Source: Porites lobata (taxonomy: Eukaryota; Cnidaria; Anthozoa; Scleractinia; Poritidae). Taken from it: a DNA stretch of 64,000 bases. Each line of letters opens with the position of its first letter. Positions within the stretch are counted from its first letter, which is position 1. Shown here in pieces: positions 45,981 through 58,100 of this stretch. The DNA is taken from contig CALNXK010000013.1 in assembly GCA_942486035.1 (NCBI GenBank), positions 1,035,001-1,099,000 of the forward strand. Reading direction: 5' to 3'. Position numbers and translations under genes: made by a program. The notes under the pieces were generated by a model. That model ran no database searches. It worked only from the letters and a program-made list of their open reading frames with translations, and was not told the origin of the DNA.

Positions 45981-46187
45981 AACGCGGTACGTCACACTCT
46001 ATCGCTCAGAAAGCGTTTCGTTCGAGTCCCAGACCCCAAGCGACCATATAAGTCGATGTGGACAATTTCGGATGATTATCAACGAAACCATCTGAAAGAC
46101 AAACAGAGGCACTTAAAGATGAAAAGAAGAAGTGAGAATGCACAAGGAAGTAGTCAAACAATGGATTTAGATGAGGCAGCGTCTTGA
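45981..46187 (+). CDS. FoxO-class forkhead transcription factor, exon 2 (C-terminal end)
   Basis: Encodes residues 243-310 in frame with exon 1. It carries recognition helix 3 (NAVRHTLSL) and the wing region (FVRVPDPK, then SMWTISDDY), ending the domain at about 276. The canonical helix reads NSIRHNLSL: the DNA-contacting N, R, H and S are kept, but the second N is T, and the following H is R (LSLRKRF). Wing 1 is shortened compared with the GTGKSSWWML type. Only about 34 basic residues follow (HLKMKRRSEN, a possible nuclear localisation signal) before TGA. The long C-terminal transactivation region and the second Akt site of canonical FoxO (usually 500-650 residues in total) are missing. This is either a truncated paralogue or a gene with an unseen alternative exon. 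A candidate AATAAA lies at 46,797-46,802. Confidence 0.82.
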   Translation, partial: NAVRHTLSLRKRFVRVPDPKRPYKSMWTISDDYQRNHLKDKQRHLKMKRRSENAQGSSQTMDLDEAAS

Positions 46188-47819
46188 AAGAGCCAAGATG
46201 AGTTAGCAAAATGATTAAGGCAACAGAACTATGATCTGTGATCTCCTATCCGAGCCAATTCTATAGGAAAGAAAAATACGAAAAACCCGTTCAATGACGA
46301 GATCATCGACTTAGGGAGCTCTGTCATGAAACTCTGAGTCACAGATTTGCAACATACAAAGATATCTTAAGATTGAAAAAAAAATATTTATTCACCAAAC
46401 CAATTGTTTGGTAAAATGGAAAACTACCAGAAAGGTAACACAAACACTAAGTACAAGGAAAGGCGAGAAAAAAAAAAAAAAAAGAAAAAGAATTGAGGCC
46501 AACTTTTTAAGATGATGACAACGTGACATAGCTCCTTAACAAAAGTCGGTGGATTGTTTTCTTTCTGAGAAGCTAGAAAAAAATCCACCCTGGGAATGGC
46601 AGGGGATTGAGAAGCGGCGGTGAGGGGAGCGGGGTGGGGGCAGAGGTACTCAACGGATTCAACGTGACGGGATAATCAGTTTGGGCAGAAATGCAAACAA
46701 AACAGCAGCCTTGGCTCTAAAAGCGAGAAATGTAATATCCCCATAACTAAAACACCCGAATTCCATTTTTCTCGAGTCTCGAGCCTCTCACATGCAAATA
46801 AAAGATCGTCCTATCCGACCAAAAATCTCAAAATCGCAAATTGCGAACCAATAAAACTTATTATTATTTATTATTTTCATCATCATCTTCATCATCAGGA
46901 AAAAATTTCAATCAGGATTATTCCCCACCCACACCACCATGGGAAACACAACCCACCTTTTTAGCTCTGGTTAGAGGAAACCATCGTACCAGACTTAAAA
47001 ATCAATGGACAATATTTTTGAAATGTGCATTTACCACTTACATGCATGCGCTGTATTTTTTATCATTAACGTTATGTGTAAATATTAGTGTCTAGTATTG
47101 TATTTTTATAATTGTTAACTGTTAATAGTAGAAGGCAAATTATAAAAGAAAATTATTTTAATTTGTAATTATATAAATTATATGATATATAAAACAAACC
47201 GTAGAAAAGAGATTTATTCTTATATCAAAGATCTGCTTGTATAAGGCGAGATGTGATAAAAGTAAATATATTTGTCTTGTTATAATAAATAAGATGAGCC
47301 TCAGTAAAAACTCAGTGTTATATTTTTGTCCACTTTTATTCCGTCCTCGGAGGCTGAAGTGCCCTCCTGTCGTCGGGTGTGGGAAAATACGTGGGAAGGG
47401 AGCAAAACCTTCCTCCCCCAAATATCCAAAATTTAGCCAAACCTAAATGCGGAGCTCGTGTTCTTCTATATTGTCATCGACTGAAGTATAAGCCATTGCA
47501 AATAATTTCCAAAATCATGCTAAATTCAACGTTATGATGATACGTCCATCGCATTTTGGTACATAATAATATGTAGTAAACTTTGGTAGAGAAGGAACTT
47601 GATTTAAAGGCAAATAAAGGAAAACGAAAACGATTTCGTTAATTGGGGAGAATTTGGGAAGGTTAAGGCAGGCTAAGTTGTTTCGTCTATTCACTCATCA
47701 ATTACACGTGTTAGGTCTTTCGTGTGAGTAATTTTCGGATAAGTAGCTTATATTTGGCTGTTTTCACTTTTCAGTCTTTAAGATTCAAGGACGCGATTGG
47801 ACGCGATGACATGCCGGGT
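46188..47819. other. Probable 3' UTR and intergenic
   Basis: Contains an A-rich run near 46,470-46,490 and a G-rich stretch near 46,610-46,650. The short open frames on both strands overlap each other and have no recognised domains. Confidence 0.4.
46797..46802 (+). terminator. Candidate polyadenylation signal
   Basis: AATAAA about 610 bp after the forkhead gene stop, with another AATAAA within 60 bp downstream (ACCAATAAAACTT). Position only; no cleavage site is shown. Confidence 0.3.
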
Positions 47820-47893
47820 ACCCTGCGAGCAGTGGTTTCTCCAGGCCGGACGCTACGTAGCGTTCGGCCTGGAGAAACCACTGCTCGCAGGGT
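47820..47893. repeat. 74-bp near-perfect palindrome
   Basis: The left arm starts ACCCTGCGAGCAGTGG and runs through TTTCTCCAGGCC to a TACGTA centre at 47,856/47,857. 36 of 37 base pairs are complementary, the single mismatch being beside CGCTACGTAGCG. Such near-perfect symmetry implies recent formation or ongoing homogenisation. Confidence 0.95.
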
Positions 47894-47957
47894 GTCAGCG
47901 AAAACGTCGCTTAAAAAGTGAATTTTCTTTCCTACAGTCTTAATTGCGATTATTCCT

Positions 47958-48170
47958 ACCCATTTGCTTTGTCAAATGTGGGCGAACCTTCCTGAAGTTG
48001 AATTCCACAACGGACAATATCCAAGTTCAGGAAGAGAAATATTATTTCGTCGAGGCTTGTTTACGTCCTCCATAACACGTAAAATTAGGCAATTTCACGT
48101 CGTAGTTGTTCACAAATTAAATGGCAAAGAAATGTACAAAAAGGCGTGATGCATGTGAGAAGCTATTTTT
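47958..48170. repeat. Possible dispersed repeat fragment
   Basis: Strings such as CAAATGTGGGCGAAC, AAGTTCAGGAAGAG and AAATGTACAAAAAGGCGTGATGC resemble, from memory, a dispersed repeat common in coral genomes. The 61-codon frame here is therefore not treated as a gene. Confidence 0.3.
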
Positions 48171-49153
48171 GAAAAGACAGGTGAGTTGAAAACTATTACA
48201 GTTTGTGTTTTAACGGTTTCACTGACGTTCATAAGCTAGGAAAACTAAAGATGAAGCACGATAAGAAATTAATTGACTATTACACTTTGTCTATAGAAAA
48301 GAACTACAAACCTTGACACACAACAGACGTTGCAACGGCTAACCCACACGCTTAAAATTGCTTAACATTACCTCGATAAATCAATCTTATTTATTTCTTT
48401 TGTCTTAAAGTGATACTATTAGCAAACTAGATAGCCATAAATGGATATAAGCAGTTCTTCAGATTTCTCTTTATAACTTTTTACTATAATCATTTTACGA
48501 TTTCGCTGCTCGTGTTTGCGTTGAAAGGTGAGGCAAAGAAACTTGTATCACCCACGACCCACGATTCACGACCACTCTACCCACTAATTTATACCCCGTG
48601 GAAGTTATTTTTCACTGGAAAGCACGATAAGTAGCAACATTTCAGTTTAAGAGTGTAAAACAGTGATTCATATTTTCCGCTCTCTCCAAGTTAATTCTTT
48701 GAAAGTTTACCTCTTCTTGGTGCTTTCTTCCATTACTTTTCATTGCTAACAAAGGTCAAGAGAAAAAAAAAATCCTAGCTTTCCCTTGCACCTAAGACCA
48801 CTAGTTCCATTGGCTGCAATCTCCTTGTCATTGTAGACGAAGAACTTAGAAAAAAGAAAATATTTTTGTTCTACAATACCATACACGTGGCTGCCGAAGA
48901 GATTACCTTAATTTTACACTTCAGGCGTTCTCTTACGGCTTAACGTTAAATTATTTCCAGGAGATGTGGAGACCGTATCTAAGTGATTCACACTTAGGAT
49001 ATTATGTTTGTTCTCCACATTTTGTGAATTGCTTCGTAATAAATAATAATAGATTAGTAAATAACATATTATTTCAGTGCCAAAGTATTTTAAGGACGCT
49101 CATTAAAATGAGTTTGTATTTTATATACTAGGAGGCAATAAATGAAATTCTAT

Positions 49154-49203
49154 AGGAAAATTCATTACCTGACGAGGGAATTCCACGTTAAATTGCACGC
49201 GAA

Positions 49204-49251
<48 letters not shown>

Positions 49252-49298
49252 AAGTGCAATTTAACGTGGAATTCCCTCGTCAGGTAATGAATTTTCCT
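49154..49298. repeat. 145-bp hairpin-forming palindrome
   Basis: Arms of about 64 bp start AGGAAAATTCATTACCTGAC and meet at a 17-bp loop (49,218-49,234), which itself contains TCGCGAAGCGA. Only about two arm positions mismatch. It abuts the left end of the element at 49,300. Confidence 0.92.
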
Positions 49299-49299
49299 T

Positions 49300-50332
49300 G
49301 AATCGCATAATTGAATAAAAATCAGAAGAAAAAAAAAGAAAACAGCAATAATATTGTTTGTTTTTATCCTGAGCGCGCGCTCCAGAAAGCCATTTCAAAG
49401 TCAACTGTCAGAACTGTCATTGCGTTAGCGAATAGGAAGCAAGGTCAGTCGTACACGTTTGAACCTTCGACAACTTTTTTTGTACCTTGTGCTTGTTTTC
49501 ACATTTGTTTTCAAACTTTTTTACATGTAAACAAGCTTCACACTAATCTTAAGGATAAATAGAGGTATTTTACTGAATTTAGAAGCCGTTTATGTAGAAC
49601 GTCTTTTTTCAAATTGGTCATTTGCTCGAGAAGGAAAATAATTTACACCTTTTACCTCTTCGGCGGCAAAACTGAAAGAAATCAAGTGTCCAAGCGAAAG
49701 CACTGAAAGTTTAACATGTTTAACGTCGCGATTGACATAAGGTAAGTACCTTGAAATGTTTTAGAAATGCTGTTCAAGTTCAGCTCTGTTTTGTACTTTT
49801 CTAAGTACCACGATTCAGGACGATTGCAAGCGGCGTACTCTTTTTCATGTTTTCAGGGGCCATGTCCTCTTTGAAGGTATTTATTTCTTCTTCTGTATAT
49901 GGGACAATCGACCCCTGCACTTCCTCCGTTGTCGCTTCTCCGTTTTGTTTGGTTGAACTTTGGATTGCCATTTTCTGGGCCGTGTTCACAGGATTTTCTT
50001 GTTTTCTGGTTGTCGCGAGTGAAAGAGGTTTTATGTCTCTTCGAGAATCTGTCGTTCAGTTCAAAACAAGGAAGAACCTCCGGCTCACTTTAAAAAACGC
50101 TTTTGTTTGTTTTTAACTCTTCAAAAAGTGACAATGAATGGTTTTGAAAACCGGTTTTAAAATGACATTGTAGAAAACCTTTTTTGCATGTTGTTGTGTT
50201 AAAATTTGACGATAGTTGTTACGTAGATGCGAAACAATATCGCTTAGCCTCGTTTTCAACTCGCAATTCCACACTAAATACCTCGCTTCGTTAACCAATC
50301 AGAATGCGAGATTTTACTTAATTATGCGATTC
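49300..50332. mobile_element. Candidate 1.0-kb inverted-repeat element
   Basis: The left end GAATCGCATAATTGAATAAAA and the right end (reverse complement) GAATCGCATAATTAAGTAAAA share a perfect 13-bp start and continued similarity. The interior includes the possible recombinase fragment on the minus strand and a second small palindrome (GGTTTTGAAAACC) near 50,140-50,155. A clean target duplication was not found, so the boundaries are tentative. Confidence 0.5.
49801..50060 (-). pseudogene. Possible N-terminal fragment of a Crypton-like tyrosine recombinase
   Basis: A minus-strand frame ending at 49,801 includes TEEVQGSIVPYTEEEINTF followed by KEDMAPENMKKST, and an upstream stretch in another frame reads DRFSKRHKTSF. 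From memory, this arrangement (a basic DRF-x-KR start, then an EEE-x-NTF helix and ENTKK/ENMKK motif) resembles the N-terminal part of cnidarian KIAA1958-like/Crypton tyrosine recombinases. No catalytic R-H-R-Y region follows, because the frame stops after LAIVLNRGT. If the reading is right it is a frameshifted relic inside the inverted-repeat element. The family assignment is an inference from memory. Confidence 0.3.
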
Positions 50333-53300
50333 TATATGATATATATTAGTAAGCAGTTTAAATTTTGTGCTTAAGCTCTACAAATTCCTTAAAGTTTTAA
50401 ATACGTTGAAGGCTAGGTTATTTAAGCTTATTAATTTATTATTATTTATTACAGAGTAAGAGTTACCTTCATTGCTCCAATATGGCTAGTTGGAGAACCT
50501 CGCGCGCTGAAAGTCAGTAGAGGATAAAAGACTACAAAGTTCGGAATGTCTCTTTTGGAAATGCATTTCAAATATTCACATAATTTATTAAAATAATTCA
50601 GCTTTATGACAAGCTGAACCTATATTCCATCTATCCTGGGCTATGGCCGGACGCCATTCTAAATTGAAAAGGACCTTGCTATACGTCTGGACTTACTTAC
50701 AGTTGGCCTTAATTTAAACCCGTTACCAATTCGACTAATATTTTCGATAATCACAGAAATGCATGTGAAGGATTTACAAAGTCTTTTTTTTGTCCAAGCA
50801 AAATCTGCGAAAACCAGTTACGACAGTGCAGTTCTTCATTTATTTTATTTTATTTTTATATATTCTTAGTACTTAGCTTTTACAGTTCTTATCTGATGAA
50901 TTATTGCACCTTTTTAGCCTTTAAGTTTTAGAATATACTAGCCAAGGGCTGTGCATTACTAAAGGAGCTCGTCTAATCGTCGCCTCTACGTTAAATAAAG
51001 TATCTTAACTTATCTTATCAATTCGTCCTTTATCCTTTATTGAATTCGCCACGGTAACTGGGATGAAAAAGGACTTACGTCCTAATTGATATCAACCCCT
51101 TTATTACTCACCCAGCCCATGAAAGGTTGTACCACACCACCGGGGTCTTACGCCCCCTACTCTTTACGAACAGCAGTGTGGGTTTTTTTACGTCCTACAA
51201 GAACAGTGAAAGAGCTGTGAGACTTTAGCTAAAGCTTTTCATGAAACTCTAAACTATGTAAGAATTTGCTATATTGACCTTGAAAATATTTTTCTGAGAC
51301 AGATTGCTCTCAGATCACGATAAAAGTCTCCAATCACACTTCATAAAGAGGATGATTCGAGACTTTCATCATATGATACTGAATGCTCAAAAACTCCTAC
51401 ATTCCGGTAACCGACTGATCCAGGAGCGTAGCCCATGCGTACAGCTGAAATCTGGAAAAAATTATTTCCTGAAAACGTTTTTATTACTAAATCGGGATGA
51501 TTTGATCAATCTTTTGCTTTATATTCATTTGGTGTCTTTGCCCGTCTGAAGGGTAGACGTCTCGCCCTTTGCTTGAAACCTTCTTGGTGGCGTCACTGTT
51601 TTATCCTTTTTTTCCGTAAACACTGTACCTTACCGATAACACTGTCTATAGAGATGTAAAATAAACAACTAACTACTTTCCTTCGTATTTATTAAAATGT
51701 ACTGCAGAAAAAAGCCGGAATTAAATGCAAAATCTGAGCCCAAATCTGAAACATCCTCTGGAGGGGCATGCCCCATACCGAGCAGTTTAGAGTACCTTCA
51801 GCAGTCTAACCTTTCTTTCCGTGCGTTAACACCCTCAAAATCTCACGCTTCACCCATGTGACTCTCTTCTAAAAGACTTTAGAAAGAAACTAACCTCATG
51901 TGAGTTTGGTGGGAGTTTTTCACCTTTGTAAGCGTATCTCATACTTAACCTAAAGTGCAAAGCGCTAAGCAATATCCATTAGAAGTGAAGCGGAATTAAT
52001 ATCAAAGGGTTTCCCACCTTTTGTCTTCTCCCTAGTGCCAATCGGCAAATAGAAATTAAAGACCATTGCAGGGCACATATTCTAGTGCACTTTAACAAAG
52101 TGACTGTTAAACGCATTCGCTTCTGTTTGAAGCTAGTTGCGCCGTTTTATGGTCACCATCTGAGCAAAAAGAGCCAAAACCACCCAAGGCGTTTCTAAGT
52201 TGAGGAAGACGTTGGATTTTGTTTCTGATGCCATACAATTTCAGTTCAGAAAGCAGAAAAAATTTCGCGCTACCTTTGGGGGGCTTGACTGTCGCTTTGT
52301 CAATTTCCCCCTTCTTATCGCCCTTTTTCGTCATTTCTTTTTTATTTCTTTTGCTAGACGTTTAACAGGCGTTGAGAAATGTTTTAGCTGTAATTGAGAG
52401 AAAGTTTACTCCAGTCTTTTAAGACAACATTAAAAAAGATTATATAATCCATATTGAGGAGCGGGAAATCTATATTCTGCTTGAGAGAAACAACTTTGCA
52501 AAGAATGATTAGCACACGCCATAGCCTGCACAGCTCGTGGAGATGACAACAACACTCACCTGTTTTACCCACTATCGGTTAACAAATTCAAAAGTTTTCT
52601 CTTTAATTTACGTTACATAAAACACATGTTAAACGCTACGTCGTCCACTGTTAAGTTAAGGATGCACCTGGAAGGCGTTTTGGAAGTATTGTCAAGCTCA
52701 CAAGAACTCGAGGTTTAGCGTCATCATCGTGTTCAATAGGAATATGTAGCACGCTCGAGCTCGCCCTTTTGAATTTGAATATTCTAACTAATGTTATAAG
52801 TATTTTTAAGATCACAGAACACTTACAGCATCAAGGTGACGACTCGATTCTTTCTTTTACTAAAGGCGCCATATCACCATCGTGCTGGCTTGTGTAAAAC
52901 GCAGGACGTCCACATTAGGAACCTCTGGCAAGCTTATGTTGTTGTTTGCAGGATGAAAAATAAGATAAATAAGAGATTATGCATTCAGATGTCACACCTG
53001 GTAAAATAGGTTGATGTATTAATGATTTTAGTCGGCGCTCAAACTCCCACGCGTGTTCACAAATCTATCAAAGAATTAAACCCTTCTTTCAAAACAAAGC
53101 TGAAAAGAAACGGAAATTCTGTTCATGAAATAAAGAAAAATGTATTGCCTGTGAATTATTTTCTTGCTGAACGCAAGGGGTTCAAATCACCTTCTTCAGT
53201 ATACAGCACGAACTGCGTGCACAACTGATTTACTATGTTCAAATTTTGAACCATACCATCTTGGTTAACCATCTTGGGTGCTTATTATTTTTTTTTCTGT

Positions 53301-54909
53301 TTCTCTGGTTCTGTATATCACATCCTCCAGTCCTCTAAACTAAATAACCATACACTGATCATTTATGAAAGAACAGAACAAATAGAAGAAGCTCTAAAAT
53401 AAGGAAAAGTCGATGCCTTTTGACTCTCTGAGAATTCCTTTGAAATGTTTGACAAAAGGAAGAAACGAAGTAAGACTGTGTGAAGGAAGGTGGAGGTTTT
53501 CCTAGTAAATAGCATTATCAAAATCGGGACATTTCGCGCAAATTTGATGGTAAAAATGCAGTAAAGTGCAGCACACTTTTTTTGAACATCAGTCTTTACC
53601 GTTGTTTTTTACGACTATACAACGTGAAACTTCCAGACACTTCCCAGTTACAAGTTTTATATGAACGTGTTCCTGTTCACTTTTTCTTTCACTACCGCTC
53701 ATTTTCACCTTTGTGGCAGCTAGCATTTCTCACCGCCGCTATAAAATTTTCAAGTTTTTCTTCCACCGAAATTGGTCTCCGTTGTTGTTTTTTAAAATAT
53801 CGCTCTTGTTCTTTCTCTGTTATCCACGTTAATGTAGACATTAAAATTCAGTCGAAAGAAAGACTCGCCTTGGTGGTTGTTTTTTTTTTTTTTTCTGTCT
53901 TTTGGATGGCCAGGCGATTTATCGCCGAAACGCGCGGGGGGCTTGAAATAGTGGTCGCACCAAGGTATGGACGTACGTACGATTTTATCAGAACCAAAAT
54001 TTGTTATATAGATACCCAGATTTTATTAACTATGGTGCTGTATTGCGTGCGCGAACTAGAACTCAGCTATTAAGGTGAATTGACTACCGCAAATGGTTTC
54101 GAAGCGGAGACTCCAAGCGCTTACCCTTCGTCATACTCCGAGGACGAAGCAGCGTGAAAGTCAGCAAAAAAGGCAGAATTAAAACGATTCGGAAGTTTCT
54201 TTGTATATTTGGAGCTAATGATACAACCGCGAGGAATCGAAGAACCACGCGCGTCCCCAGTCTTTAAGCTAAGCTACAATCACCGTATCATGTCTGAAGG
54301 GAGCAACAACAAAATGCTCAGCTTCGGTGCCACTTTCAAAAAAATCGCCCAAAATGTAGCACTTGTGTTATAATCAGCTGTTTATCGAACTCTAGATCTT
54401 TAACCAGTTCAAATTGTAGTTGGAGTCTTTCGCCGTGGTTCCAATTGTATGATTCAGTAAGGAGCATTGAAATCGCCCCCCAAAATAGTTTAGTTCACCT
54501 TTGGTTGAAGTTACAAAATTTTCAGTAAAATGAAAGCAATATTGTCGGATAGATCTCTTTAGCAATATGGATGGATATGGATAGATTTCGCTAGCAATAT
54601 GGATGATTATTACTGACTAACGTTCAGTACAAGGAATGTAGTATTCATTAATACAACTCTTCTCAGTCTGCAGCCTCTAGTATGTTAGTAGCCGAATAAA
54701 TTATCAATCTACCACACAAATCATGTATTCTTTAAAATTCGACTCAGTACCGATTTCTTTCATTTCTTTTTTAGGTTGACTTAAGTATGAGACAACTTTA
54801 AGCACAGCATTCTTTAGGAAAACAAGGGCGTTTATACGCTTTGCGGACTGCATGAATGCTGAATGCTGCGACACTAAATATTCAAAACTTTACGAGAGAA
54901 GGGGAGTAA
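50333..54909. other. Intergenic, no supported gene
   Basis: AT-rich sequence. A 163-codon plus-strand frame at 53,582-54,073 has poly-F/poly-V low complexity (a poly-T run near 53,880) and no domain, so it is not annotated as a gene. The stretch at about 51,050-51,190 (ACTGGGATGAAAAAGGACTT to ACGAACAGCAGTGTGGG) looks like dispersed repeat material, but the ends were not resolved. Confidence 0.35.
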
Positions 54910-55128
54910 CCCGAGAGAAATGACCAAATTACCGCTGTTGACTGTCTTATAGATGTGAAGACGATGGAAATAACTCGATGGGAAGTTGGCGAGTGTCCGC
55001 TTGATAGGGATCGACTTAAGGCAGGTTTGACTGTGGACCAAGAGTCGCTCCACGGAGGACTGTATGGTGGCAGAAGAAAGACACTCTCCAACGAGAAATT
55101 CATTAACATAGTGCTAGACACTGGCTAA
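54910..55128 (+). other. Unrecognised open frame, possible isolated exon
   Basis: A 72-codon plus-strand frame bounded by stops, with protein-like composition: AVDCLIDVKTMEITRWEVG, LKAGLTVDQESLHGG, LSNEKFINIVLDTG. The first in-frame ATG is at 54,964 and would leave 54 residues. No family was recognised, no clear splice acceptor was identified, and the opposite strand is also open over most of the same bases. Either a transposon relic, a single exon, or chance. Confidence 0.2.
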
Positions 55129-58100
55129 ATCTCTACCATTTCAAAGTGGATATGTAGTATACGATTTTATAGATAACATAATAGCTGCTTGTCCACCGAC
55201 CAAATAACTTCGACCAGTTCCATTTCTTACACAGTCTCAAAGGAGTCGAACATACAAGGCCGGCATCAATTGCCGGCGTGTTCGGTGTACAGATAGAACT
55301 GAACTAAATGAACGCAAAAAAAATCAGTTATATATGAGAGTCTTTGCTAAATAAAAGACCTTGATCAAGCTCTATAAGCCGTTAAGCTGTTAATTTAGTG
55401 TTAACTAAGGGTAACGTTTGAGTTAGGTCTCGAGGACGGTGCAAATAATGGTATCCCAACATTTCCCGCAACGAAACGCTTTTAAAACTTGATTGCTCTT
55501 GAAACGAAAGATCAAATTAGCACTGATATCGAATACTCTTCTTTGATATTTCCTCCAAGATGGTGGTTAAGAAGATTTACCTTTAGGCCTATGGAATCCA
55601 CTGACTATTTCGTCACGCATCAGATACGACTCGAGCTTTTTGAACAAGACAACTTGACTGTCGTACCTTTTCCCCAAATTGAAAGTTCTACAAAATGTTC
55701 GGCAGTTTGTATTAAAACTCTTCTGGTCTACGACAACAAAAGATTCAAAAGCCATTACGTCCCGTAATACATAGCTGCAGCCAAATTTTGAACCCTCCTG
55801 AATTCAGTCTAGCCTTTTGTGCTTAGTTTCACCTGTTTTGCTGGGTTTCTTTATGTAAAGGACTGGAAACTGCACCTATATGCAGCTATTAAAAGTGCCT
55901 TTTTTTTCCCCTCGCAATTGCAACCATTACGTGCTATTTTTCATGGAGTAAAAATATAATCGAATACCGGGTGCAGGTAGTTCTATTCTCTCTTACTATA
56001 AATATCAACTCATGTACTGAAAACAACCTCAAGGGGTTGCAATAATCGTGAGCTTTTTCCATCTGTTTACCTTTTGTCAATTCAGTCCAGAGAATTGCAT
56101 GAAATGATCTAGTTAATAAAGGGATGAGCTGTTATTACCAAATAACGATAACTAGAGTTTTTCACAGTTGAAAATATGAGGGACCTGCTGCACAGTTACC
56201 GACTAGATAGCATGTTAGACTGATTCAAAATGTAATGTTCTCTGATCAGTTAAAAGAAAATCATATTTTTCCTGCAAAAGGGAGGATTTTTTAGAATTCT
56301 CTATTCTAACAACCTTCAATAACTCAAACTGTCAGGATTTTCCAATCTAGAGTAATCTGCCCTGCAAGATCTACACGGTGGTTACTTGGCTAAGATCTTA
56401 TGAAAATAAAGAGAGCCGATTCTTTAAATGACATGCACGCGAATTCTCAGCTTGGAACATGAAAGAAATTTAACCCATTTTTTCAATCTTAAAAGCTCCA
56501 AATCTCCTCCAAATTTCCTTTTGTTATCCTACGTTTAGTCGTTGACTTGAAGTTTTACTTGACGAGGTTGCGCAGAGAGGTAAACATTTGAAAGAATACC
56601 ATGCAGCACCTAAACACATACTATATCAACCTTACTGTGACCTCGGTTTCATGACACCCGCTATTCACGCGTATTCGCTTTCCGTCTGCAGCGTTTCTAT
56701 CTTTCCTTATTTTACCGAGAATGCAGTAAATTAAGTAAAAAAGGGATTCAAAGATGTAGAGTAGTGTGATAAAAAGTTTGGCGGTGGAGACTATCTGAGT
56801 TGCTCAGTGCCTGTTTGAGACAGCTCGCACTGAGTTCGAAATACGCGTTGTTGTTTAAGATAATGAATTTTAAAAAAAACACCTAGGCCTTTAAGATTAT
56901 CTTACCTTCAACAATGATCACGATTTTCCAAACTAACCTCTCCACCAGTGTCAGCAAAAAAGTGCAAGAAATGCTCTCTGCGTGGCGCTGTTTCCACTGG
57001 AAGGTTTACAAAGCTGTCTGGGACCTGCTCTGCCATTAGCACTGTATGCACGAGGCTTCGCTGGTTGACGTGGGTGGTTTCCCGTCTTAACGTCGGGAAT
57101 TACTTTTCAAAATAAGATTTAAATTCAGGAAAAAAAGCGAGGGAGTTTGTTGAGATATATTAACCGTATGTCCGTCGATACTGAAAAGCGGCTAAGATGC
57201 TAATTTTTTGGTTCTTAACAGTGGAGTGCGTGGGTGGAAAGAAGCAGTCTGATCGTATCTCGGTTTTTATTGGTTCCCGCTTGAAATTAAAATGACTGTG
57301 AAGTCGAACTTTATCTTTCTGGTATAATTCAACAAAATATTGAAATGACAGAGACAAAAATGTATTTTTATTATTTTCATCTAAGATTTAAATTTTGGTG
57401 GGTAAATCTTTTTAAAGGCTTGTTTTTTTCTAGTAGGAAAAAAGATAGTATTTACTAAATGAGAAACGCTTGGTACGGACTGTATTGCATCATCGCACTT
57501 CTCCGGAAGAAAAAATTGCATAAATTCAAGACCTAAACATGGCCCTTTACAACGCCAGTGAAAACGGAGCGAGGAATGACGATTATTCCTCTCGGTAAAA
57601 ATTTGCTCGTTTTTTGGATTAATTATAAGAAATATGGCGGGTGGAACAGACCCATTTATCGCCGCTCTAGCGGCCCACCAAAACTGACTCATTACACACA
57701 TCAAAAGGCACAAAAAAAGCTTAAAGCTATTTTTAGCTTCTTCAAATATAAGCGGTCGATTTTTATTTTCGAAGGGAGCATAAAAATAACATACATTTCG
57801 AAGACTATATGAAACGTTTTTAGCAGCTGCATTTTGGAAGAATATTTATAATAGAGAACTCCTTTTGCAGACTGCTTGAAATTTATTGCTCGATTTTTCT
57901 GGTTTTCTTCCACCCACGCAAGTCGCTTACACAATAACAAAAGACTACATTATTCATAAAATACGAGGGCCTCTAAAAATAGCCTCCAAGCTGCCTTTGA
58001 GAGACTCCTCTTTCAGAGAAGGCTAAGTGTAAACGACTTAATATAAACACAATTCGCACATTCACACCATTTTAACTCGAAATTCCTTCTTTTTGCAGTC

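Noticed and set aside
53170..53195. GGTTCAAATCACC resembling a tRNA B box
   Set aside because: No matching A box or cloverleaf upstream at the right spacing.
53582..54073. 163-codon plus-strand open frame
   Set aside because: Contains homopolymer-driven F/V runs, no recognisable domain and no splice context; the surrounding sequence looks like repeat DNA.
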